Source of the DNA: JAKVBH01 sp049800955
GTDB lineage: Bacteria > Pseudomonadota > Alphaproteobacteria > Rhodobacterales > Rhodobacteraceae
Reading direction: 5' to 3'
NCBI RefSeq assembly: GCF_049800955.1
Contig: NZ_JBNAGA010000001.1
Location: forward strand, 620,001-684,000
DNA: 64,000 bases
Shown: piece after piece, positions 48,713-58,558 of the stretch
Layout: every line of letters starts with the position of its first letter
Position numbering within the stretch: position 1 is the stretch's first letter
Position numbers and translations under genes: made by a program
Notes under the pieces: generated by a model
The model's database searches: none
What the model saw: the letters and a program-made list of their open reading frames with translations, nothing else
What the model was told of the DNA's origin: nothing

Positions 48713-49225
48713 TTATTCGCCGATGGTCTCGAGATAGGCGATCAGGTTGACCCGATCTTCCCACTTCTTGAGGCCTGCGAAGGACATCGATGTGCCCGGC
48801 GCATAGTCACGGGGGCTCTCCAGGAAGGCGTAGAGGTTCTCAGGCGTCCAATCGCCTTCGCCCAGATTGCCGGAATAGCCGAAGCCATCCACAGAGTTTT
48901 TCGCACGGTTCACAACACCGTAGAGGTAGGGCCCGGTGCCATTGGCGCCTTGCTCCAGCTTGTGGCACGCACGGCATTTGCCCCAGACACGCTCGCCTTT
49001 GCCCGCATCCGCCGCGGCAAATTTCTCTTCCAGCGTCAATTCCGCGACCTCTTCGACCACTTCATCTTCGCCTGTATCGATCACATAGGCCTGATCATGA
49101 TGATCCCCGTGGCCCTTGCCACCTACGTGATAGAGTTCTTCCGCAACCCACTTGCCCAGCAGCAGCACAAGCAGTGCCCCGCAGACCGAGCCCAGAACTT
49201 TCGTAAACGTCATCGTATCCAGCAT
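48713..49225 (-). CDS. cycM: Membrane-anchored cytochrome c (c552 type)
   Basis: This 170-residue protein has an N-terminal membrane anchor (about residues 6-25, TKVLGSVCGALLVLLLGKW) and an acidic, histidine-rich linker. A class I cytochrome c domain follows, with haem site CRACHKLEQG near 84 and the methionine ligand in GTSMSFAGL near 148. The anchor and domain plan match cytochrome c552/CycM of Paracoccus and relatives, which carry electrons from the bc1 complex to terminal oxidases. ATG 49225 places the anchor at the very N-terminus. It is divergent from pheA. Confidence 0.9.
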   Translation of the reverse strand: MLDTMTFTKVLGSVCGALLVLLLGKWVAEELYHVGGKGHGDHHDQAYVIDTGEDEVVEEVAELTLEEKFAAADAGKGERVWGKCRACHKLEQGANGTGPYLYGVVNRAKNSVDGFGYSGNLGEGDWTPENLYAFLESPRDYAPGTSMSFAGLKKWEDRVNLIAYLETIGE

Positions 49226-49337
49226 TGCTCGCGCCCTTTTACATCCGTCGCGCGGGTATCTATTGCTTCCTAATGGTTTCGGCAAGGTATAGAAGCCGCG
49301 ACGAAACGACCATATCGCTGAAATTTGTGGAAAAGTC

Positions 49338-50171
49338 ATGACCGCCAAGATTGCCTTTCAGGGAGAGCCCGGCGCCTACAGCCATGAAGCCTGTGTGGAT
49401 GCGCGCCCGGATATGGAGCCTTTGCCCTGTCGTGCGTTTGAAGATGTGATCGCGGCGGTGCGCGATGGGCGGGCCGATCTGGCGATGTTGCCAGTTGAAA
49501 ACACCACCTATGGGCGTGTCGCCGATATTCACCGGCTGTTGCCGCAAAGCGGCCTGCGGATCATTGATGAGGCTTTTGTGCGGGTGCATATTTCGCTCAT
49601 GGCCAATCCCGGCGTGTCGCTGGATGAGATCAAGCGGGTGCGGGCGCATCTGGTCTTGTTGCCGCAATGCGAGAGTTTTCTGGCCGCGCGCGGGATCGAG
49701 GGAATTCCGGCCGCTGATTCTGCGGGCGCGGCGGCGGAGCTGGCTGAGGCAGGCCTGCGCGACGAGGGGGCTCTGGCCTCGGATCTCGCGGCTGAGATCC
49801 ACGGGCTTGATCTTCTGGCCCGCCATATCGAGGACCACGCCCACAATACCACCCGGTTTCTCATCATGTCGCCCGAGCCCCAGATGGAGCGGCGCGGCGA
49901 TCATGGCATGATGACGACCTTCGTCTTTCAGGTCCGCAACATTCCCGCGGCGCTCTACAAGGCGATGGGCGGCTTTGCGACCAATGGTGTGAACATGACC
50001 AAGCTGGAAAGCTACATGGTCGGCGGGAAATTCACGGCGACGCAGTTTTATGCGGATATCGAAGGGCATCCCGAAGATCCGCCCGTGCAGCGCGCGCTTG
50101 AAGAGCTCGATTACTTCACCGACATGCTCGATATCCTGGGCACCTATCCGCGCGATCCTCGTCGGGATTAG
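49338..50171 (+). CDS. pheA: Prephenate dehydratase
   Basis: This 277-residue enzyme converts prephenate to phenylpyruvate in phenylalanine synthesis. The catalytic domain opens KIAFQGEPGAYSHEACVDA. It has the substrate segment LAMLPVENTTYGRVADIHRL near residue 48 and HNTTRFLIMSPEP near 170. The C-terminal ACT domain (about 190-270) has NIPAALYKAMGGFATNGVNM and TKLESYMVGGKFTATQFYAD, the phenylalanine-binding feedback site. There is no chorismate mutase domain. It stands alone, divergent from cycM. Confidence 0.95.
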   Translation: MTAKIAFQGEPGAYSHEACVDARPDMEPLPCRAFEDVIAAVRDGRADLAMLPVENTTYGRVADIHRLLPQSGLRIIDEAFVRVHISLMANPGVSLDEIKRVRAHLVLLPQCESFLAARGIEGIPAADSAGAAAELAEAGLRDEGALASDLAAEIHGLDLLARHIEDHAHNTTRFLIMSPEPQMERRGDHGMMTTFVFQVRNIPAALYKAMGGFATNGVNMTKLESYMVGGKFTATQFYADIEGHPEDPPVQRALEELDYFTDMLDILGTYPRDPRRD

Positions 50172-50307
50172 ATCTGCGATCAGGCCTGTTTGGGGTGCTT
50201 GCCGTGCCGTTGCGCACGGACCGTACGCATCTCGCGCCGCGCAACGCCCAATTTGTACGATTTGAGGGGTGTTTCGCACAAATACCCCCCTTGGGGCGCG
50301 CGCTTTG

Positions 50308-50760
50308 TCAGATCAGCAAGCCCGCCGCGCCCTCGTGCTTCAGAAGCCAGACCTTGTCTTCGACGCCAATGCCGCCCGAGAACCCGCCCAGGCCCGTGGC
50401 GCTGAGCACTCGGTGACAAGGGATCAAGATCGGGATCGGATTGCCGCCGCAAAGCTGCCCCATGGCTTGGGCTGAGACACCGATCTGCCGGGCAAGCGCG
50501 CCGTAAGTCTTTGTGTCGCCAAAGGCAATTTCCGCCATGGCCGCGCAGGCCTTCTGCTGCGCGGCGCTGCCTGTGATCCGGAGGGGGAGATCGAACGCCG
50601 TCCTGTGCCCCTCGAGATAGGCGCGCAGCTGGGACACGGCGCTGTCGAGCAGGGTGGAGCTGTCCTGCCGTCCCGCGCGCCAGGCCAGTTGGACGATGGC
50701 TTTGTCGTCCTCCACGACAGTCAGAGGGCCCATGGGCGACGGGAGACAGTGTTCCAGCAT
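50308..50760 (-). CDS. Methylated-DNA--protein-cysteine methyltransferase
   Basis: This 150-residue protein has the active-site motif IPCHRVL near residue 113 that accepts the methyl group from O6-methylguanine. The family segment IAFGDTKTYGALARQIGVSA precedes it and GGFSGGIGVEDKVWLLKHEG follows it. The N-terminal part is short, as in Ogt-type enzymes without an Ada domain. It repairs alkylated DNA in a single-turnover reaction. It lies on the minus strand, convergent with pheA and separated from the DUF3253 gene by about 50 nt. Confidence 0.92.
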   Translation of the reverse strand: MLEHCLPSPMGPLTVVEDDKAIVQLAWRAGRQDSSTLLDSAVSQLRAYLEGHRTAFDLPLRITGSAAQQKACAAMAEIAFGDTKTYGALARQIGVSAQAMGQLCGGNPIPILIPCHRVLSATGLGGFSGGIGVEDKVWLLKHEGAAGLLI

Positions 50761-50812
50761 CGGGTCAGACGTCCTCTAACGAATTGAAGTGATTATACAT
50801 TCACGGATTTTA

Positions 50813-51070
50813 TCACACATTGGAACCGGTGGGCCGCAGCCTCAAGCGGATAGGGCCCTTGGCAAGAACAGGGTCCACTTCCACGCCTTTCTGCGTGGCC
50901 ATCAATCCAGTGTCGCGCGCAACGCGGCGTACGTCCGCCATGAGCGGGCGCCAGTCATCCGCCAATCGGCGCGCCCCCTCCGAGGGGCAAAAGCTCTTGT
51001 CCGGCCCGCGCGCATGGGCAAGGTCCAGAAGGACGCGGGCGATGTCTTCATCACAGAACTCTGGCGTCAT
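50813..51070 (-). CDS. DUF3253 small protein
   Basis: This 85-residue protein matches DUF3253. It has LDLAHARGPDKSFCPSEGAR near residues 16-35, a tryptophan-containing RLADDWRPLMADVRRVAR, and the C-terminal KGVEVDPVLAKGPIRLRL. The fold is a winged-helix-like small domain with no known biochemical role. Its ATG overlaps the EamA transporter stop by four bases, so the two are translationally coupled. Confidence 0.82.
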   Translation of the reverse strand: MTPEFCDEDIARVLLDLAHARGPDKSFCPSEGARRLADDWRPLMADVRRVARDTGLMATQKGVEVDPVLAKGPIRLRLRPTGSNV

Positions 51071-51903
51071 AATCGCGATACCATCACACCCAAAATGATG
51101 AGCGCTGCAGCGAGTGCCTTGGTGCGATCCATCCGGTCGCCCATGATAAGCCAACCGATCAGGACCGCGAACAGGATCGAGGTTTCCCTGAGCGCGGCCA
51201 CAAGCGCAATTGGCGCCTGTGTCATGGCCCAAACGGCAATCGCATACGCCCCATAAGACGCCCCCGCCGCCACCGTCCCCAAGCTCCAGTCCCGCGCCGA
51301 GGCCCGCAACACACCGCGCCCGCGCAGGGCCAACAAGACCGGCGTAAAGATCACCGCATCCAGCACGAACAGCCACGCCACATACATGACAGCATCGCCC
51401 GCAACACGCGCGCCCAACCCGTCGACCAGCGAGTAGCCCGCCGTCATCATGGCCGAGCCCAGGGCCAGCGGCACCAACGCGCGGCTCTCGCCAGAGGCAA
51501 ACGCACCCCGCGCCATCAGGGCAATCCCGCAGGACAAAACCGCAATGGCCACATATTCCACCGGCGCAATTGCATCGATCAACAGCACGGCCGAGACCAG
51601 CGTCACAACCAGCGGCGCCGTGCCCCGCGCAATCGGATACACGCGGGACAAATCGCCTTGCTCATAGGCAAAGGACAAAAACAGCTTGTAGCCCGCATGA
51701 AAGACACCAGAAGCCGCGAGCCACGGCAAGACCTCCCAGGTGGGCCAATCCCGCGTCAGCGCAATCACCAGCCCGACCCCGCCCTGAACAAGCGTCAGGA
51801 TGAACATGGAGGTGACCTTGGACACACCCGTTTTGACGAGCGCATTCCAGCTGGCATGCAAAAACGCAGCCGCCAGAACGGCAAGAAAGACGGTGGCGCT
51901 CAT
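51067..51903 (-). CDS. EamA/DMT-family transporter
   Basis: This 278-residue protein has ten hydrophobic helices in two similar halves, the drug/metabolite transporter plan. The first EamA unit ends near residue 135 and the second begins with MMTAGYSLVDGLGARVAG. A typical terminal motif is ILFAVLIGWLIMGDRMDRTK. Members export amino acids, nucleotides or other small metabolites, and the cargo is unknown. It precedes the DUF3253 gene with an ATGA overlap. An intergenic GC-rich element lies between it and ileS. Confidence 0.88.
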   Translation of the reverse strand: MSATVFLAVLAAAFLHASWNALVKTGVSKVTSMFILTLVQGGVGLVIALTRDWPTWEVLPWLAASGVFHAGYKLFLSFAYEQGDLSRVYPIARGTAPLVVTLVSAVLLIDAIAPVEYVAIAVLSCGIALMARGAFASGESRALVPLALGSAMMTAGYSLVDGLGARVAGDAVMYVAWLFVLDAVIFTPVLLALRGRGVLRASARDWSLGTVAAGASYGAYAIAVWAMTQAPIALVAALRETSILFAVLIGWLIMGDRMDRTKALAAALIILGVMVSRL

Positions 51904-51930
51904 CTCAAGCCGCCACTTCTTTTGCCTTCA

Positions 51931-51973
51931 AATACCTTGGGGGAGGCCCGGTACGGGCCGGGGGCAAAGCCCC
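51931..51973. repeat. GC-rich intergenic hairpin element, inverted copy
   Basis: Read on the minus strand it has GGGGCTTTGCCCCC, then a GGCCCG/CGGGCC hairpin, then TCCCCCAAGGTATTT. The plan matches the element at 38739 in opposite orientation. It lies between ileS and the EamA gene. Confidence 0.65.
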
Positions 51974-51993
51974 TTTATCCCCCGACGATGCCA

Positions 51994-54915
51994 CTATCCC
52001 AACGCATCATTGCAACGCGCACAGGTCGCGGGATGCGCGTGTTGTCCAACATCAGGCAGGATCTTCCAGCACCGCTGGCACTTCTCGCCCTCTGCCTTCT
52101 CAAAGACCACCGCAACACCTGCCACATCGGGCATACGAAACGCCTCGGCAGGCGCAGGATCGGCCGTGAGCGTGATGCCGGAGGTGATGCAAAGATCGTC
52201 AAACGCCACGGATTTCAACGCAGCCAATGTGCCGGCATCCTCGATATGCACAACCGGGGCCGCTTCAAGGGAGGCTCCGATGACCTTGTCCGTCCGCTGG
52301 ATTTCAAGTGCCGCCGTGACAACCCGACGCGCGCGGCGCACGTCTGCCCATTTCGCGGCGAGAGCGTCATCCCGCCAAATTGCGGGCGTGTCGGGGATGT
52401 CCTGAAGATGCACCGAATTTTTCTCGCCCGGGAAACGGTCGAGCCAGACGTCTTCCATCGTGAAGACGAGGATCGGTGCAAGCCATGTGGTCAAACGGTG
52501 GAACAACAGATCCATGACCGTGCGCGCCGCGCGCCGCCTTTGAGTATCGCCATCGCAGTAGAGCGCGTCTTTGCGAATGTCGAAGTAGAAGGCAGAGAGC
52601 TCCACGGTCGCGAAGTTGAAGAGCTGCTGGAACACGCCCTGAAAATCGAACGCGCGGTAGCCCTCGCGGACCACCTCGTCGAGCTCCGCGAGGCGATGCA
52701 GGACCCAGCGCTCCAGCTCCGGCATCTCTGAGGCGTCAACCCGGTCGGCCTCCGTAAAATGACCCAAGGCGCCCAGCATGAAGCGCATCGTATTGCGCAG
52801 GCGGCGGTAGCTGTCGGCGACGCCCTTGAGGATTTCCGGCCCGATCCGCTGGTCTGCCGTGTAGTCGGTCTGCGCCACCCAGAGGCGCAGGATATCGGCG
52901 CCGTATTGCTTGATAACCTCCTCGGGCACGATGGTGTTGCCCAAAGACTTGGACATCTTCATGCCCTTCTCATCGAGCGTGAAACCGTGCGTCACCACAT
53001 TGCGATAGGGCGCGCGGCCGGTGGTGCCCACCGATTGCAGGAGCGAAGAGTGGAACCAGCCGCGATGCTGGTCGGTGCCTTCCATGTAGACATCAGCGAT
53101 GCCATCCTCGGTGCCGTCTTCGCGGTCGCGCAGGGTGAAGGCATGGGTGGAGCCAGAATCGAACCACACATCGAGGATATCCATGACCTGATCATAGGCC
53201 TCGGGGTCCACGATCCCGCCGAGGAACCGCTCTTTTGCCCCATCGGCATACCAGGCATCGGCCCCCTCGGCCTCAAAGGCCTCCGCGATACGGGCGTTCA
53301 CGGCCTCGTTGCGCAGGAGGAAATCCTCATCGTTGGGCAGGGCACCCTTCTTGGTAAAGCACGTCAGCGGCACGCCCCAGGCGCGTTGGCGCGAGAGCAC
53401 CCAATCGGGCCGCGCCTCCATCATGGAATGCAAGCGGTTGCGGCCTGATTGCGGCGTCCATTTCACATTGTCGATCTCGGTCAGCGCGCGCTCGCGGATC
53501 GTTTTGCCATGCATGTCCTGCCCATCGCCCACGGGTTTGTCGATCGCGGCGAACCATTGTGGCGTGTTGCGATAGATGACCGGCGCCTTGGAGCGCCAGG
53601 AATGGGGGTAGGAATGCTTGATCTTGCCGCGCGCGAGCAGCCCGCCCACTTCGGCGAGTTTGTTGATCACGGCGGTGTTGGCATCGCCCTCCTTGCCCTT
53701 GCGGTTGAGGATGAAGGTGCCGCCAAAGAAGGGCAGTTCCTCGCGGAAGCCGCCATTGTCCATGACGTTATAGGTGATGACCTGTTGCAGCATGCCGAGA
53801 TCGCGGTAGAGCTCATATTCCTCCATCCCGTGGGAGGGCGCGCAATGCACAAAGCCCGTGCCTTCCTCGTCGGTCACGAAATCTGCGGCGCGGAAATCGC
53901 GGATGTCGTCCCATTCGCCGTCGGCCCCGTCGGCGCCGGCGAGCGGGTGTTTGAGTGTGATCTTGGCGAGGTCTTCTTGGGTGACGTCGCAGAGGCGGCG
54001 ATACATGGTCTCGTCCAGCCGGGCGCGTCCCAGAACGTCCGCCGCCAGCTTGTCGGCCAGGATGTAGCGGTCGCCGATCTTGGCCCAGCATTCCTCTGGT
54101 CGCCCGGTGATCTCATAGAGACCGTAGGAGAAATCTGCGCCATAGACGACGGCTTTGTTCGAGGGGATGGTCCAGGGCGTTGTGGTCCAGATCACGACTT
54201 GCGCGCTATCGAGCGTCGCGTCGCCCGTGCCCACCACCTGAAACTTCACCCAGATCGTGAAACTGTCCTTGTCGTGATACTCGACCTCGGCCTCGGCCAG
54301 CGCGGTCTCCTCGACGGGGGACCACATGACAGGCTTGGAGCCCTGATAGAGCGTGCCGTTCATCAGGAATTTCATGAATTCCTCGGCGATCACGCGCTCG
54401 GCGTGGAAATCCATCGTAAGATACGGCTTGTCCCATGCACCTGTCACGCCGAGGCGTTTGAACTCGTCGCGCTGGATATCGACCCAGCCTTCGGCAAACT
54501 TGCGGCATTCGGCGCGGAACTCGTTGATCGGCACCGCGTCCTTGTTCTTGCCCTTCTTGCGATACTGCTCCTCGATCTTCCATTCGATGGGCAGGCCATG
54601 GCAATCCCAGCCGGGGATATACCTACTGTCGTGGCCCATCATCTGGTGCGAGCGTACGATGATGTCCTTGATTGTCTTGTTGAGCGCGTGCCCGATGTGC
54701 AGATGTCCGTTGGCGTAGGGCGGTCCGTCATGCAGCGTAAAGGGCGGACGGTCCGCGCCTTTTTCGCGCAGCCGGTCATAAATGCCCAGCGTTTCCCAGC
54801 GCTTGAGCCATTCCGGCTCGCGCTTGGGCAGCCCTGCGCGCATGGGAAAGTCTGTCTTGGGCAGGTTGAGCGTATCTTTATACTCGGGTGTTTGCGTGGG
54901 GGTATCGGCACACAT
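51994..54915 (-). CDS. ileS: Isoleucyl-tRNA synthetase
   Basis: This 973-residue class I synthetase attaches isoleucine to tRNA-Ile. The HIGH motif lies in PPYANGHLHIGHALNK near residue 58, and KMSKS in GMKMSKSLGNTIVPEEV near 650. The editing domain lies between them. The C-terminus carries the zinc-binding CQRCWKILPDVG and CARCNDAL, as in E. coli-type enzymes. The start at 54915 gives the expected N-terminal extension; the frame is open further upstream. It faces acs across a regulatory region. A long open frame on the other strand is a shadow. Confidence 0.96.
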   Translation of the reverse strand: MCADTPTQTPEYKDTLNLPKTDFPMRAGLPKREPEWLKRWETLGIYDRLREKGADRPPFTLHDGPPYANGHLHIGHALNKTIKDIIVRSHQMMGHDSRYIPGWDCHGLPIEWKIEEQYRKKGKNKDAVPINEFRAECRKFAEGWVDIQRDEFKRLGVTGAWDKPYLTMDFHAERVIAEEFMKFLMNGTLYQGSKPVMWSPVEETALAEAEVEYHDKDSFTIWVKFQVVGTGDATLDSAQVVIWTTTPWTIPSNKAVVYGADFSYGLYEITGRPEECWAKIGDRYILADKLAADVLGRARLDETMYRRLCDVTQEDLAKITLKHPLAGADGADGEWDDIRDFRAADFVTDEEGTGFVHCAPSHGMEEYELYRDLGMLQQVITYNVMDNGGFREELPFFGGTFILNRKGKEGDANTAVINKLAEVGGLLARGKIKHSYPHSWRSKAPVIYRNTPQWFAAIDKPVGDGQDMHGKTIRERALTEIDNVKWTPQSGRNRLHSMMEARPDWVLSRQRAWGVPLTCFTKKGALPNDEDFLLRNEAVNARIAEAFEAEGADAWYADGAKERFLGGIVDPEAYDQVMDILDVWFDSGSTHAFTLRDREDGTEDGIADVYMEGTDQHRGWFHSSLLQSVGTTGRAPYRNVVTHGFTLDEKGMKMSKSLGNTIVPEEVIKQYGADILRLWVAQTDYTADQRIGPEILKGVADSYRRLRNTMRFMLGALGHFTEADRVDASEMPELERWVLHRLAELDEVVREGYRAFDFQGVFQQLFNFATVELSAFYFDIRKDALYCDGDTQRRRAARTVMDLLFHRLTTWLAPILVFTMEDVWLDRFPGEKNSVHLQDIPDTPAIWRDDALAAKWADVRRARRVVTAALEIQRTDKVIGASLEAAPVVHIEDAGTLAALKSVAFDDLCITSGITLTADPAPAEAFRMPDVAGVAVVFEKAEGEKCQRCWKILPDVGQHAHPATCARCNDALG

Positions 54916-55107
54916 GCGCGTGCTCCTCGTCGATGTGATGTCTTGAAAGGCTATGAGAGCGGCGCGAGCAAGCTCAGCACCTTTTCCCGGCGGCTCCTGT
55001 TCAGAGCGCCGGGCCCGTAATTCGCAGTATGTGGGCACGATGGGTCATCTTGGGCGCGTTATAGTCTCGCGGGGCGGGAGCGTCCATAGCGTCGGCGTGA
55101 GGAAATT

Positions 55108-55119
55108 ATGTGATCACAT
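55108..55119. promoter_or_regulatory. Palindromic regulator site ATGTGATCACAT
   Basis: A perfect 12-bp palindrome. A second copy of its 10-bp core lies 62 bp away, about six helical turns. It resembles half-sites of Crp-like or GntR-type regulators, but the binding protein is unknown. Confidence 0.5.
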
Positions 55120-55170
55120 TCATATTGGCGCGTCCTTTTGGACGACGATATTACCATGAATTTGCCCAAA

Positions 55171-55180
55171 TGTGATCACA
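55171..55180. promoter_or_regulatory. Palindromic regulator site TGTGATCACA, second copy
   Basis: A perfect 10-bp palindrome repeating the core of the site at 55108. Both sites lie in the region between ileS and acs, closer to ileS. Confidence 0.5.
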
Positions 55181-55546
55181 AAGGATTGCGCTCTTACGAC
55201 GAAAGTCGCGATTCTGCTTAGAATTGTAAAAGTTAACGACGGCCCGCCAATTTGTCGCATGTGGCCTAACCTTGGCCCATGCCCGTATTTTCACGTAGAG
55301 CGGTTGTTTCGTGGTATCAGGCATCAGAGAAGGTGCCTCTCAAGTGTCTGAAAAACAATAATTGTTAGGGATATCGAAAAATCAGTTTACAAAATTGACG
55401 CATCCAGCGCCAAAAACTTTACAAACCCCCATGGCAAAACACCGCAGCCCCCCGACAAGCGATCACGTTTCTGTAAGATGAGCGCTGAGGAAATAGGCGT
55501 CCGTTCGTTGGAGAGCAAACAGACGCAACCAAAGAGGGGGACATCC

Positions 55547-57478
<1,932 letters not shown>

Positions 57479-57484
57479 TCAGAC

Positions 57485-58165
57485 ATGGACGGTGCACAAA
57501 TGAATTGCCCCGTGCTCATCCTTCTCGGCCCTCCGGGCGCCGGGAAGGGCACACAGGCCCGCATGCTCGAAGAGAAATTCGGGCTGGTGCAACTCTCGAC
57601 GGGCGATCTGCTCCGCGCGGCGGTTGCCGCCGGGACTGAGGCCGGCAAAGCTGCCAAGGCTGTGATGGAAGCGGGTGATCTGGTCTCCGACGAGATCGTC
57701 ATCGCCATTCTGCGCGACCGGTTGGCAGAGCCTGATTGTGCGAAAGGGGTCATCCTTGACGGCTTTCCGCGCACCACAGTGCAGGCCGAGGCGCTCGATG
57801 CGCTGCTGGCCTCCACAGGGCAGAAGATCAACGCCGCTATTTCCCTTGAGGTGGATGACGCCGCCATGGTGACCCGGATTTCCGGGCGCTTTACCTGTGG
57901 CGGCTGTGGCGAAGGCTATCACGACACGTTCAAGGCGCCCAAGGTCTTGAACACATGTGACAAATGCGGCTCGACAGAGATGAAGCGCCGCGCGGATGAC
58001 AATGCCGAGACCGTGGCCTCACGGCTCGAGGCCTATCATGCACAAACCGCACCCCTCATTGAATATTACGATGCGAAGGGTGTGCTGCAAAACGTCGACG
58101 CCATGGGAGAAATTGGCGCGATCGCAGATCAATTGGGAGACATCGTCGCCTCGGCTACGCGCTAA
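57485..58165 (+). CDS. adk: Adenylate kinase
   Basis: This 226-residue enzyme interconverts ATP plus AMP and two ADP. The P-loop is LGPPGAGKGTQARMLEEKFG near residue 14. The AMP-binding part is STGDLLRAAV near 39, with VILDGFPRTTVQAEAL near 88. The lid carries four cysteines (CGGCGEGYHD and CDKCGS), indicating a bound zinc ion. Starts at 57485 and 57500 are both possible. The usual alphaproteobacterial adk lies in a ribosomal protein operon. This one lies directly behind acs and is well placed to recycle the AMP that Acs produces. Confidence 0.93.
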   Translation: MDGAQMNCPVLILLGPPGAGKGTQARMLEEKFGLVQLSTGDLLRAAVAAGTEAGKAAKAVMEAGDLVSDEIVIAILRDRLAEPDCAKGVILDGFPRTTVQAEALDALLASTGQKINAAISLEVDDAAMVTRISGRFTCGGCGEGYHDTFKAPKVLNTCDKCGSTEMKRRADDNAETVASRLEAYHAQTAPLIEYYDAKGVLQNVDAMGEIGAIADQLGDIVASATR

Positions 58166-58280
58166 GGCGAAGGTTTGACCGGACTTGTCCGGTGTCGCGC
58201 GGGAGCCTCGGCTCGCCGCGCACGGGAGAAGTGCGTCCGCGCGGTGCGGACCACACATTCACATGAGGGAGGGACGCAAT

Positions 58281-58541
58281 ATGTCCGACACTTCTGAAAA
58301 TGACGGCAAGTACTGGGCGGCCAATATCCGCCTTGTCAAGATTTGCCTGGTTATCTGGGCCGTCGTGTCCTTTGGCTTCGGCATCCTGCTGCGGCCTTTG
58401 CTGTCTGGGATCCCCGTTGGTGGGACAGATCTCGGCTTCTGGTTCGCCCAGCAAGGCTCAATTCTGGTCTTCCTGGCGCTGATCTTTTTCTACGCCTGGC
58501 GCATGAACAAACTCGACGCTGAATACGGCGTGGAAGAGTAA
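58281..58541 (+). CDS. DUF4212 small membrane subunit of sodium:solute symporter
   Basis: This 86-residue protein has two hydrophobic helices (LVKICLVIWAVVSFGFGILL and SILVFLALIFFYAWRMNKLD) and the intervening DLGFWFAQQG typical of DUF4212. The family always occurs directly upstream of a large symporter of the VC_2705 type, and is taken to be its small subunit. ATG 58281 follows a GGGAGGGA site. Two GC-rich hairpins lie in the 115-nt gap after adk, so this operon may have its own promoter. Confidence 0.92.
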   Translation: MSDTSENDGKYWAANIRLVKICLVIWAVVSFGFGILLRPLLSGIPVGGTDLGFWFAQQGSILVFLALIFFYAWRMNKLDAEYGVEE

Positions 58542-58558
58542 AAGGGATCTGAGGGACA

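Larger units (their letters stand above)
54916..55546. other. Divergent regulatory region between ileS and acs
   Basis: About 630 nt without a gene, visibly AT-richer than its flanks between 55080 and 55440. It holds two copies of a TGTGATCACA palindrome (55108 and 55171) and a 13-bp inverted repeat AACAATAATTGTT at 55354-55366. It should contain promoters for ileS leftward and acs rightward. Confidence 0.6.

Noticed and set aside
53449..55020. 523-codon plus-strand frame opposite ileS
   Set aside because: The minus strand encodes a full isoleucyl-tRNA synthetase with HIGH and KMSKS motifs, so the opposite frame is a shadow.
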